In this document: piece by piece, positions 34,060-44,904 of the stretch
How positions within the stretch are numbered: the stretch's first letter is position 1
Layout of the letters: the number at the start of each line of letters is the position of its first letter
From: Agrypnia vestita
Lineage: Eukaryota; Arthropoda; Insecta; Trichoptera; Phryganeidae
Assembly: GCA_016648135.1 (NCBI GenBank)
Contig: JADDOH010002107.1
Span: 115,254-179,253 of the forward strand
Reading direction: 5' to 3'
DNA: 64,000 bases
Translations under genes and position numbers: made by a program
Notes under the pieces: generated by a model
What the model saw: the letters and a program-made list of their open reading frames with translations, nothing else
Told to the model about the DNA's origin: nothing
Databases searched by the model: none

Positions 34060-34340
34060 ATGTGTTACGGCCTGAGTTCCGTGTCCTACATTCCATGTTT
34101 CTCGAATAACCCCTTATCGCCTTAACTCGATCTTCTGACAGAACGGCTTAAAGGCGTTGGAGAATAAATTCGGCGTATCAGTGTAAAGTAAGGTTCCAGC
34201 GGGCTGTGGAGCCTGGAGCCTGAAGCTATCGGTATTCAAATGCAAATACGCTTTTCCGCCGGTTGGCTGCGGCGCTGATTCCGCGCTCGGGCTTAGGCTG
34301 CTGGGGTGGTCTTAAGGGTGCAGCGAGTGTATACGAGACT
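34060..34340. other. GC-rich island with perfect octamer site
   Basis: GC-rich from about 34080 to 34330. ATGCAAAT at 34240-34247 is the full POU-domain octamer. GGCTGCGGCGC and GGGCTTAGGCTGC words follow. No open frame, no repeat relative. Candidate enhancer. Confidence 0.35.
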
Positions 34341-34344
34341 TGCT

Positions 34345-36285
34345 AATATACCGCAAAACAATACTTCAGTGTTCATTTTGAATTAATTATATTTCCGGTG
34401 AATACGCTCACCATCCGTTAACTGGCTCAACACACATAAGTCTTTCTTTAACATTTAAAATTGGTCTGATTTGTCTTTATTTCCTGGGTAAATTATTATT
34501 ATTATTTATTTAATTCCTCGTGGATCATAAAATCAGCAGTCTTGAACATCGGCTAAGTGTTAAAAGAATTATAGAGTGATTATTCTATGAAATAATTCAC
34601 ATCTGATCTGACAGTTTTATCTTCAGCTATACATTCAGACGATTTCTACTACTCTTCAATATGCCCGAGTGACTAGCGATAGGACTGACAGTAAATTGCA
34701 TATTAGACCTATAAAAAAATTAATACATATCTTTCGATACTTTTGTAACGAATAAAAATTTTTTAATGTAATCCACTACATTTCATGTCGAAGAAGTGCT
34801 TCTCTCTTTTAGTCGATATTCTCATACGTTTCATAGTTTACGCGAGCTAATTACCTTTACTCATCGTGATCCTGGGCTTTGTTTAGCACGACGTGTTGCC
34901 AGGCTCCGGTTATTTCGTAGTCCGAGTCATTTTGCGTTGTTAAAAAAAAACATTATTGTCTATAATATTTCTTGATTTTTCCTTTGCTTTTAATATTTTA
35001 AACTATATTAACGCTAAAGCAAGTGAACTAAATTTGACGACGTTAACAACAGAGAAATTTTCTCTTTTCCAGTGAATTGCAATTATCTCATGAAAAATCC
35101 CCTAGGTATCTGATATTTATACTTCTGCATTATATTACTGGAATTTTCAATTAATTTTAACATCTTTTGCCAATTTCATTATGTTTAGGCTTGGATGCAC
35201 TTCTAACATTAGCTCTAATTTATCCAAACAGTGTTTCAAGAAATATATGTCATTACACAACAGACACGACAAACAACATGCATAAGAATCCATCGTGGGA
35301 ACGTTTCAATTTTTCTAATTAATTTAAGTGAGTGACCTTTCCAAGTCATTTATAGTACCTACCTCCACAGCAATCAGTCTGCTTTTATCCATTATTATGA
35401 TATCCGTGTCTCGCCGACTGTAAATGTCGGTACTAAAGTTTCGTTACGGTTAAGCTAGCTGAGATTTATGATTTATAGAATTTTATTTCCGATTTCGGGA
35501 CGCAGCATCGTTAACCATCTCCTCGCCCCCGTCAGTACACCACCTTCTCTGCTTTTCCATCTCAAGTAAAGAATGTGAGACCGTTAACTCGCTCCAAAAG
35601 TAATAAAATTGCTCGGACTCTTATTAAAAGTATGACTCAAAGGTTTTTTAACGAAACCTTTTTATGTTTTTCAATAGAATACCATAAATATCTTTTAATA
35701 AAATATTTTCGTCAAATAACGTGATATCTCGTATTTAATTAATTTTATTTCTAAGCCATCGTCTTTTATAAAATGAATAAAAATGGAATCTTTGATTTAG
35801 TCACGCATTTTTTGTTTCAAAGTATAGTTAAAAGATATTTTATAATTTTTTTTTTTTTTTAACCTACCAATTACGTGCATTAAGTACTACTACTTTACAT
35901 GTTTAATTTCGTTACTTGCAATTAATAGACTCTGTATCATGTATTGTTTGGGTATATATTATTCAGGCACATGGAGTATTCTACAAACTTTATATATTAA
36001 AACTTGTATAAAATATAGTACGAATAGGCTTTTGTAACCTACATAAAAAACCTTTAAGAAAAAAATATTTTTTTACTTGCTTATCATTTTAATGTGTAAG
36101 TAATGGTTAGTAATAGAATTAATTGAAAGCATTTATAATTTTATCATGTTTATTATTAATAATCAGATAACTACTTAAGATGTTACTAAGATAATTATGA
36201 TGTTACTGAATATCGAAGTAACTTATATAATTATATTGGAAATAGACATAAAATAAATATACATAACTGGTGTATGATTACGTGC
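34345..36285. other. AT-rich non-coding stretch, nothing recognised
   Basis: No gene; a T-run at 35849-35861. Confidence 0.45.
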
Positions 36286-36289
36286 AATA

Positions 36290-36745
36290 AAAACAATGCA
36301 TTTCGTAAACAGCGCTGCGGATAATTCACGATCTAATTTTACGCTCCGAAGGAAATCGTTATAATCTCTGCATTTTCTCGTTCCTTATGAAAAGCAATAT
36401 CTGCCAGGGCAAGGTTTATTGACATTCTCGCTGAATCGCGCCACAATCGAGAAAAATATTTTCAATACAATATTGTGTATATCAGTCTTAATTGTACAAC
36501 TCGCGATCAAACCACACCACTTGCGCGATAATGAACACTCGCTTGTTGGCATTAATCACAGAATAATGAATCACTCGACGGCTTAATTCATCTGTACGCC
36601 CCATTTCGTTGATTTTGTCTGAATAGAAGAGGCATCTTGAAGAATGTAGGACGTATCATTCGACGGGTGTCTGCCCCCTGCCAGGAAGATTAAAGTGAGC
36701 TTTAATAACACATACTCGGCAGTGGCGCGCAGCTAATATCGGTGC
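36290..36745. other. moderately GC-richer block, candidate regulatory DNA
   Basis: About 450 bp with AAACCACACC (Runt-type), several TAAT homeodomain cores and GCGCGATAATG. No repeat relatives or open frames. Confidence 0.25.
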
Positions 36746-36866
36746 TGTAAAACTATGATGGCCTATATTATTATGATAAGCAGTAAATACTTTGAAAATA
36801 TCTTTATTTTATGCGAAATCAAGTATATTTCTTTTAATATTCCTATTATAATTATTATCCCATTTA

Positions 36867-36961
36867 TTTAACTGTAAATGGTTATGGATATTTTATACGA
36901 ACCGTATGTTTTATTTAGGAATTTTTTTTTAGTAAAATATCCGTAACCATTTACAGTTAAA
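36867..36961. repeat. inverted fragment of the hammerhead repeat, 29-bp arms
   Basis: Arms 36867-36895 and 36933-36961 are reverse complements with one mismatch and spell the AACTGTAA-GG...ATATTTTA end of the hammerhead repeat. The left arm continues into ACGAACCGTATGTTTTA, the inverse of the phrase next to the right end at 15040 and 46570. So two right ends are joined head to head and the ribozyme core is lost. Confidence 0.75.
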
Positions 36962-37216
36962 TATGTCTAACGATAACGTGTAATAATAAGCTTAAATCTT
37001 TAATACTATCCCACTATTCACATTTTAATATATCATAATAATCAGGTAAATATTTATTTTCGCTTTTTTTCCGAAATATACTAATTTACGTACATTCGGA
37101 AGCAAGTTTTTGTAAAAAATATCTTATACCTTGTGTGAGTTCATTTCTGTTCTTGAAAAATATTACGAAGTGGTTATTAAGTGAAGGGATAAAAAAATTC
37201 TATAAGATAAAAAAAA

Positions 37217-37253
37217 CACTAATTGAAGTTAATGTAATTAACTTCAATTAGTG
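37217..37253. repeat. perfect 17-bp hairpin, 3-base loop
   Basis: CACTAATTGAAGTTAAT, loop GTA, exact reverse complement. Lies 80 bp upstream of the transposase relic; no opposing copy was seen at its far side. Confidence 0.85.
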
Positions 37254-37334
37254 CAGAAATGGAAATTAAATAATCACAATCCACGCCGTGTTACTGTTGA
37301 AACAAGAATGGGGCGCTTAAAGAATTTGAACACT

Positions 37335-37850
37335 ATTCATTTTTTTCCTTCAAATTCCTTTGAATGGGCACGTTAACTAACAAAATTCCTATTATTGGGC
37401 TGCAGAAAATCCCAAATCAAAACGTCAAAAACTCCCTGCATTCGTCCAAAGTTAGTTTGAAGGCCATTTTGGTTCCAGGAATTATTGGTCTCTATTTTTT
37501 GAGAATGAACGAGGCCATCTTTTAACTGGAAGAATTTGAAGCTTTAACAGATTGAAATGGTTTAAACAAAACAGTGCGACATGTCATACAATGAGTCATT
37601 GGCAGTCGTGAATGAGATGTTTGAAGGAAAAGTGATATCGCGCGAAGGGGATATTTCGTTGTCTCACAGGACTTCAATTGCATTTGCACCAATAAATCAA
37701 ACAGTTGAAAACCAGTGTTCGGGAGAAAATTTCCACTATCCCACGCGCAGTGGTTCAACGAGTTTGCACAAATTTGAGGTCCGTATTCGAAGAGTGTTTG
37801 CATCGAGATGGTGAATATCTCAATCAGTACCACATGTTGATTTTTTTGTG
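37335..37850 (+). pseudogene. IS630-Tc1-mariner transposase relic, many breaks
   Basis: Across three plus-strand frames the order of a Tc1/mariner-like catalytic domain can be read: LNGHVN-QN and YWAAENP (the LNGYVNKQNxxxW..ENP segment), FVQS...GIIG-like SRNYWSLFFENE, FKQNSATCHT (the QQDGATCHT segment), EMFEGKVISREGDIS (the FPGRVISRxGDVNWPP segment), and STIPRAVVQRVCTNLRS...EECLHRDGEYLNQ at the C-terminus. The middle catalytic Asp reads Asn, stops and frameshifts occur, and the WPPRSxDLTPxDFFLWG segment is unreadable. No inverted ends located. Different family from the mariner at 3.1 kb. Confidence 0.75.
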
Positions 37851-38705
37851 AATTTTTCGAAACCGCGCAACTTAATGGCTCACTCTGCATTCAAAATTAT
37901 TTTTCAGAAATTCTAGAGAAGCACATCTTTTTTAATTGCGTGTAGCGCACGCCCCTGGAATCTTGTGTCGGACACCGTGATTAACTTTGGTATCTGAAGT
38001 AAGCTCACCGATTAATTTATCATCTCGAAAAAGTATAAACAATTGAATAAAACATTTAACACTGTCGAGAAGGTTATTAATTATGAAAAGTTTTAATTAA
38101 AATACAACATGAAATCCACTGCTGTATCATTTGATTCACCTGTACTTTATGAAGTAGTCAGTAGGTAAACGAAGCATTAATCTTTTCCAAGGTTGTTTAT
38201 CTTATGATATCAATTCGGTTTAATTAAATGTCCATCCAATTTTTTTTTAATAGCAAAATTAATTATTTAAAATAATCAGTGTTCTTAATACGGCTACAGA
38301 GATGACTACTTGTGGTGACTATAAACACCGTTCTGACCCACATATCCTGGTTCTCTGCTAAGCTTAAGGAAAGGTTGTCTTGTTTTCAACCATAACGTCC
38401 TTGCGCCAAAAGAAATCATTAAAAGTTGTTTAATATCCATCAGAACCTTTGTTACCGAGATGAAATATATTCTGCGTATTCTAAAAGTAACGAGACCATT
38501 ACTCGGTTATTGTTATCCCAACACTCACAAAAAGAGAAACGTCTAGACACCTGTCAAATGTCAAAATTTCTCTCACTGTAACGAAAATAGTGACTTCAAT
38601 TTAATATATGAATTCTTTGGATGAAGAAATTAGTAAATGCGTGTGAAACAAACTCATTTCTGCCACAAAGTTTCTAATAATATTATTACCTATTTTATGC
38701 ACTCT
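37851..38705. other. non-coding stretch, nothing recognised
   Basis: A TTATCCCAACACT phrase at 38513-38527 repeats part of the MITE arm at 38745, so a scrap of family B is present. Confidence 0.4.
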
Positions 38706-39288
38706 GTGCTATTCAGAAAATAGCAATATTGGGATGTAAGATCTTTATCCCAACACTTAATAGACGAAACTACAAATAAAAAATAAACGAGACATTGGTT
38801 TACGTAGGTATTCGGTGTTCGTCGTATTTATGTAAATGAGAAGATTTGTATATTTTCACGTACCTCTCTCAAATAAATGTCTTTATTTGCGATGTCCGAT
38901 TTCTCCGGTATGATCTGACAGCTGGGCTTTGGCGCAAACGTAACCTCACAATTCTAATGTTTTGACTAAAATTCATCAAATAAGTGCTAATGCTGTATTT
39001 TAAACTTATGAAAAAAAAAATCATATGCACTTATTCATTTCTTCTCCCACAGCGTCCTGATGTAAAATTATGGCGAAATTGTTATTGTCGAGTTGGACCA
39101 TAGAAAAGAGACTCGTTGTTGGACTGTTTTTATATTTGACGTTTAACGGATAACCGTGTACTTGTTTCTCCCTCTGACCACATCACCGACGTATATCTAC
39201 GTCTCGATTACGTTTTATTTTTATTTTCATCTATTAGGTGTTGGTATAAAGATTTTACATTCCAATATTGCTATTTTCAGAATAGCAC
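38706..39288. mobile_element. MITE family B, complete, ~583 bp
   Basis: Left arm GTGCTATTCAGAAAATAGCAATATTGGGATGTAA... (38706-38760) mirrors the right arm ending ...AATATTGCTATTTTCAGAATAGCAC (39235-39288) over about 55 bp with few differences. The internal region shows no coding. The AAATAGCAATATTG core recurs at 41112-41341 and 58187. Confidence 0.75.
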
Positions 39289-40005
39289 ACAATTTTCGTC
39301 TAAAACTTGTATTTTATTCAAAATTCCAGATTACCGTGATTGGTTTGCGTGATGATATAAATATCGCTATGACGTCAAGTCAAGTGTTTTTTAAGAACAT
39401 TCAGACACCGCGGAGGTCTGACATTATATCCCATGTGTAACAAAATATTGATGTACCTATTATTATTTAAAATGCCATTACTGCACAACTGTTGGGTTTT
39501 GAAAAGCGATATTGCACCATCGAATATGTAGACATAAAAACACATATATGTACTTCACATTTCTCTCAATCAACCTATCACACCAAGTGGTCCATGAAGA
39601 TTCACGACTACTTTCCAAAGGTCTCAAGTATAATTACAAAAGTAGCAAATGTAAATTAATTAAGTAATTACAGTTGCATAAATAAATAAATCCCGTCTAT
39701 TTTTGAATATTGGCTTAGTAATCACTTAATAAGGCAGACTATCGTAAATCTACGTTTTGTGTGGTTTTAAGTGTATGGGTAATAATCACCAAAATATCAA
39801 TCTTGTTACTTTCGGAATACGGTCGATTGAATAACTTATTAAGAGGGTATATGTTTAAACATATGTTTTTTTAACATAACAAGTTGCATCTAAACCTCTA
39901 AAGTAAAGTAAAGTAAAGTAAAGTAAATCTCTTATCAGAATATTTTGAGTTTGTTCAAATCTTTCAGAACAGTGCTGGATTTATGTCACAGAGACATTAT
40001 TAATC
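39289..40005. other. non-coding stretch, with AAAGT pentamer repeat
   Basis: 39901-39926 is a run of AAAGT units (about five). Otherwise nothing recognised. Confidence 0.5.
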
Positions 40006-40597
40006 AATTAGTGTATATTATAGATATCTCACAGAGACGAAACTGTATTAATTATGGGAAAGTAGGTATAGAAGTCATTTGGGTGTAACAGGACTTATGA
40101 CCTGTCTTTTTTATGGTTGGCTTAAGTGATCACTTTACACAATTGTAACATTCGCCCATTTCCTATCCACAGATGAATATAACCAAATAGCTTATTCGCA
40201 AGTATTTTTCGGATGAATTTCATTACACACAATAAGTATATTGCTCCCAAAAATTCCGATATAAACTATTGTTAGATTTTCTCATTTAGCGACATCTGTG
40301 GGGATTTAGGAGAATGAAAATGGCTTTGTACAGGCCGCATGGAAAAGGCGCTTACAACTCATATATGAAAGCTTTTCACGTAATTTGAACATATATACAA
40401 CTTCCAAAAAATGAATAAGCATGGTATATTCTATCATGGGTGGAAATGGCGAATGTTACAATTGTGTAAAGTGATCACTTAAGCCAACTATAAAAAGACA
40501 GGTCATAAGTCCTGTTACACCCAAATGACTTCTATACCTACTTTCCCATAATTAATACAGTTTCGTCTCTGTGAGATATCTATAATATACACTAATT
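40006..40597. mobile_element. fold-back element family A, complete, 592 bp
   Basis: Arms of about 160 bp (40006-40168 and 40437-40597) are nearly identical reverse complements: AATTAGTGTATATTATAGAT at the left end is matched exactly at the right end, and differences are limited to a few bases. The spacer has no coding. The near identity of the arms suggests recent origin or repair by copying. Partial relatives at 9570, 13187 and 21379. Confidence 0.88.
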
Positions 40598-41111
40598 AAA
40601 TCTCTTATTTTTTCTCTGCAGTACGCTAATTATATTATCATGTATTGTGATTTTTGTTTTTCTTACACATACTTCGTTTCTTCGTTTTTTTCTTATAACA
40701 TATTAATGATAATTATTGTTCTGCTTTTGTATCACATGTATTTATTTTTAATATTTAACTAATTAAATACTCTCCTTTTTTCAGGTAAGTTTCACAATGT
40801 TTCTACCAACTGACTTACGAAGATGTTACGATACGCGAGGATAGATTTTTGATGGTATGATTTTTGATCTTGTAAATTATTAATAATTGAATATCAATAG
40901 TACTGTAATCATTTAATGTATAGATGTGTTATAAAAGTAAATATGCCGAAATGTCGAAGATTGACACTTTTTAAGTCTTAGGTAAATATAATATATACCA
41001 AAATGACATGATCATATATCAAATTAATACCATATTTTGGCGGTTTATGTGACACATGAAACTATTATTTTAAGAATAAATTATTCTTGTTTAATCAACA
41101 TAATCAATCAA
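40598..41111. other. AT-rich non-coding stretch, nothing recognised
   Basis: No gene or repeat recognised. Confidence 0.45.
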
Positions 41112-41341
41112 TCTGAAAATAGCAATATGCCCATTTCGGTATCTTGACAGTTATTGTATAACATTGTTACGCCGTCAATTTGATGTTTCACGTTTGACAG
41201 ATTCGAACTTATTGAATTCCATCAATCAGAAAGCTCTAAAATATAAACAAATATTAATTTATTCACAAGTGTTACACTGTGACTATGACACAAATGCACA
41301 AACTGACAAGATACCGAAATAGCAATATTGCTTTTTTCAGA
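41112..41341. mobile_element. MITE family B, short member
   Basis: Left arm CTGAAAATAGCAATATGCCCATTTCGGTATCTTGACAGTT (41113-41152) is mirrored by the right arm ending CTTTTTTCAG (41301-41340). Spacer AT-rich. Related to the left end at 58187. Confidence 0.8.
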
Positions 41342-42109
41342 ATACGGCCGAATATATATTATAATTTACAATGTTTATTTGATTTTCTAAAATTTTATGA
41401 AAATATCAGCATCATTTTCTTCCCCTTACATAAGGGGCGGGGGTAAAGTCTAGAGTGATAAGAAAACATTATAAAAATGCTTCCTGAATGATTTCACGTG
41501 TCCTGGACGAAGAAAACCCTTAGAATCGTTAGATAAACTAAGTACTGGAAGAAAACTACGTTAGAAGCTTCAACAAGAACTTCGAAGGGCGTGCATGAGA
41601 ATATGTATAAAATTGGACTATTCAAAAATGGTTTGCGTAGTCAAAAGTGTGCGGCGTTCTATTATCTCTTCCGCGTAAAAATCGCGTAAAGTTAAATGAA
41701 TTATCTAGGTTTCTTGATATTTCCACCCTTAGATGTATTCTAAACTGCAATAGATAACTTTGTGTTAAATTTACATTTATTGGATTCTATATTATGCATG
41801 TTAGCCTAGTGATTAAGAAATTTACCTAGTGAACAAGTAATTGGGTGTGTGAGTGTGTTATTCCAGAAGACTAGTAATCATCTAACATAACATTGTGCAC
41901 TTCGTCAATTTTGACGTGGTGAATGTTATAGTGCTTATATTATTTTAAAAGTTTGCAGAAATCAATTTGTTTCACATTCATCTACTAATGTCTTCATCCA
42001 ATATGTGTCTTTATCAAATTAAAGGTAATATTTCCAATATATTGATAGAAATATTAATATTTTACTGATACATTTTCATAACCTGTTAAGATTGGGAAAT
42101 ATTGGGAAA
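41342..42109. other. AT-rich non-coding stretch, nothing recognised
   Basis: No gene or repeat recognised. Confidence 0.4.
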
Positions 42110-42430
42110 TAATATAAAGCTGATCATAGCGTACTTAATAGAATGTAAAAAGGGATGTCCAGGTGGTTTTGTCAAGAATGAAGAAAGAATAGTAAGGATG
42201 ATATATGATACATGTGCTGATAGTGCCATAAAAGAGAGGGGTCTAGCGGAAGGCTTGGCATAACCAGGTTAACTGAATCCTGGAAGACTCTCTTGTTAGG
42301 AGTCTTTGACAACAGTTATCGAACGTGCATGCGAGAGTGTATTAATATAGATGAGGTGGAAGCCATGCGACAGAAGAGTGTGGCTCTTCATCCTCTCTAG
42401 GTACATATAGTCGGCCAACTAACTGAAGAC
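42110..42430 (+). pseudogene. LINE 3' coding tail (YPxG family), plus strand
   Basis: RMIYDTCADSA corresponds to the VKKxYDAxVxG segment, and RTCMRECINIDEVEAM to the RxCMKxxMNVDEAKxVC segment of the tail seen on the minus strand at 43.7-44.0 kb. Two frameshifts between. Ends near CGGCCAACTAACTGAAG, equivalent to the CTAACTAAC 3' end of its relatives. Confidence 0.65.
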
Positions 42431-42954
42431 GAGCATAAGGAATGCGAAGGCGCACTAGATGTGCGTGGTGACTGACTTATAGATAGTAGTATGAACCACT
42501 AAGCCCGCTAGAATTCGTGGAATCAATATGGCATGTACAGCACTAAATAGGGGTGGCTAGCAGGTAGAGAGACGCGCAGGGGGATGAGACCCCCTCTCAC
42601 CGCATTCTTTACCTCGTTGGCCTACCATATGTATCCCTTTGCACGAACTACATTTATTCCGTTTCCTTGAAAGTGTAGAATTTTAATTGTATTGTTTGAT
42701 GTACAAGGCGACACAACATGGCATTTCTGTATCTTCAGAAGCTCTGCATTCCAAATAATTTGTATGGTAGACGCCAATCTTTGATGTCAACTTCTACATC
42801 AATTGCAGGAAATATTGTAGAACCGATCAGCCATTGCCATTTTATCGTAAGTTTATTGTAAGTTAGTTAGTCAAGACATTTCTCATAGATTGTTACGGTC
42901 CGTCTATTTTGTCTTAGGATATTGTAACGATGTTGTAATTACTAAATTAGACTA

Positions 42955-43295
42955 ACTAATCATCAGGCAGTTTCCTCGTAGGGGTAGGTAGAGAGCACAG
43001 AAGGCCATATTAGAACTATTCGATTGCTGGTGCTTTTAATATGACTGGTGGCCATGCTGCAATATTTGGTTGTTTATTTATTTATTTGTTCTCGCCCATT
43101 ATAGGCTTTTACATGTAAAATTTTTGTAATATACAAATATTTATATAAAAACAATATCAAATATAAGCAGTACCTACGTATGAGATAAAAAATATAAAGT
43201 CATATCACGTATTATATGGTTGTCACAGATCTTTCGCAGACGTCCTCTGTCCCTGTTGACTTCAGCACTCGCCTTCCACACTCCTGTTGGGGGCG
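42955..43295 (-). pseudogene. LINE 3' tail, minus strand, split by AT-rich insert
   Basis: The 3' end (CTAACTAATCATCAGGCAGTTTCCTCGTAGGGGTAGGTAGAGAG) lies at 42955-43005. At 43215-43290 the minus strand reads RRVLKSTGTEDVCERSV, matching the VEGNRKRRRPRKTW region of the copy at 43.9 kb. A (TTTA)n-headed AT-rich block (43070-43205) separates them, possibly another LINE 3' end. Confidence 0.6.
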
Positions 43296-43399
43296 TTTGT
43301 ATCTATGTATTGTGAAAATAATTCGAAAAGCCCGATCCATTGCTTTGAAAGTTACAAATAAAATACGATATATCGGATTATAGTCTGAAGCGAACACAA

Positions 43400-43632
43400 T
43401 TCTGGCTTTGATCTTGCACCTTGGAGATAATCCAACACACGAGCTTAACAGCAGCCAGCAAGTAAGTCAGGACAGCGTTCAGACTTGTAGAGGCAGAGTC
43501 GCTCTCGGTGCCGAGCACCTACCGCCGGGCGCGCTGCGGTGGGTACCCGGGTACCGACACTGTGACGGCCCCGCGTGTATTGCGGAGATACGGCGGTCGT
43601 GGCTTGCTAAGAACATCGGCTTCTGAAAGGTG
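43400..43632 (+). other. sharp GC-rich island, 72-codon frame, unidentified
   Basis: 43490-43620 is GC-rich (GGGCGCGCTGCGGTGGG, GACGGCCCCGCG). The plus-strand frame to the stop at 43624-43626 has no ATG and is rich in Cys, Arg and Gly; I do not recognise it. CAGCAA|GTAAGT at 43462 is a strong splice donor-like site. It lies between two LINE tails, so it may be a host exon, a fragment carried by an element, or neither. Confidence 0.3.
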
Positions 43633-43744
43633 GAGCAGTGTAATACTGGTTTATTTGCAGTTTTGAAAGATGTATTAATTTTTATTTCACGATTAGGGCT
43701 ACTCTTAAACAGACGAAACACTAGTTTGTGTAAGTCTAACTAAC

Positions 43745-44000
43745 TAACTAACTAACCATCACGCCGTTTCCCCGCAGGGGTAGGCAGAGAGGGTTGAATG
43801 CCACACTCTTCTATCCTGGCACACCACTTTTGCTTCGATCACATTCATATATCTTCTCATACAAGTTGTACGGTTTTTGCGGCTTTTAACAGGGTCATCC
43901 TCAAATACTTGTAGTATCTGATCATGCCAGGTCTTTCGCGGACGCCTTCTTTTCCTGTTGCCTTCAACACTCGCCTCATATATTTTCTTAACCATCCTTT
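43745..44000 (-). pseudogene. LINE 3' coding tail (YPxG family), best copy
   Basis: Minus strand encodes, without a stop, VERMVKKIYEASVEG, NRKRRRPRKTWHDQI, FEDDPVKSRKNRTTCMR, MNVIEAKVVCQDRRVW and STLSAYPCGETA before the stop. This is the C-terminal tail that follows the reverse transcriptase in a common lepidopteran LINE. The frame continues upstream past 44000 only into unrelated repeat DNA. The 3' untranslated end is GGAAACGGCGTGATGGTTAG then TTAG repeats. RT and endonuclease domains are absent. Confidence 0.8.
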
Positions 44001-44667
44001 CGACTGCGGGAGGCAAATGAAAACACTGGAAATGAACTAACAGTTTATTGATTATTATAATTAATTCAGTCACTAGACACGAATTAGATTTAATTTCGAA
44101 TTCATAGCTGAAGAGGATCGCCGGAGACCGAGCAGAATGGAAAAGGAGGAAGTGCTTTGCTGCAAACCAATCCCACGGATTGAAACCCAGGAAGGAAGGA
44201 TTGTTTCGCAATTTATCACTCGTCCATGAACACTTATTATTGATTGTTAATTGATGCTTTCGGGAAAACTCCTTTCAACTGTCGCACGTAAAGAAATTAC
44301 GTCGCTTAATTTATTGTCGCTCGGTTTACACTTGCACTGGCCATACCGAACGCTACGGTTTGTCGCTAATATTGTGCCGTTTCAAACTAAAAAAAAAACA
44401 TAAAGCGCCCCGGAATTGGTTCCGTCTTTTTATACGAAAGACGTTGGTTCTTAGAATCTCCTAGACTATTCTATACATTTATAGTATTTTCGAGTATGTT
44501 CCTTCCTGCTAAGAATGGAAGCGTCGCTTTCAAATGTCTCCAGAATGTTGTAGATAATCCCAGAGTACTGCAGGGCATTCTAGAGCATTCCGTCGTATTG
44601 TCCCAAAGTGACATATTACAAAGGATTTGAACAGTGCGCAATTCCTCCTGTTTACCATTTCGTTACA
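44001..44667. repeat. LTR-like repeat, second copy, with HSE ladder
   Basis: CTGCGGGAGG-AAATGAAAACACTGG at the start and TTTCGTTACA at the end match the repeat at 32824-33409. The start abuts the LINE tail directly. Contains ACGTCGCTTAATTTATTGTCGCTCGG in its middle. Confidence 0.5.
44454..44590. promoter_or_regulatory. degenerate HSE pentamer ladder in two runs
   Basis: First run in 5-bp register: GAA 44454, TCC, GAC 44464, TTC 44469, then TAC, TTA, GTA, TTC 44489, GTA, TTC 44499. Second run: GAA 44543, TTG, GAT 44553, TCC, GAG 44563, CTG, GGG, TTC 44578, GAG 44583, TTC 44588. More decayed than 7.3 and 33.3 kb, but the alternation is held. Confidence 0.45.
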
Positions 44668-44900
44668 GTATAATTAATAATAAATAAGAGTTGATATAAA
44701 ATCGTATGTGCACTTTATCATGTATGCGTGCATTTATCTTATTACTATTATTAAATATATATATATATATTGTCGACTTGGTGCAGATATGTCCAGTTTA
44801 TTCCGAATTGGGTTCATATCCAAAACTAAGCCATCATACACAAAACGCTCGCCTGCATCATACGTAACATTGTCGTGTAATTTTCAGTGAACTCGTATTG
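44668..44900. other. AT-rich stretch with TA microsatellite
   Basis: TA run at 44754-44770. Nothing else recognised. Confidence 0.4.
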
Positions 44901-44904
44901 GCAC

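Noticed and set aside
37522..37890. 122-codon minus-strand open frame
   Set aside because: It is the antisense shadow of the transposase relic on the plus strand.
39901..39926. CRISPR-like or satellite array
   Set aside because: Simple AAAGT pentamer microsatellite without spacers.
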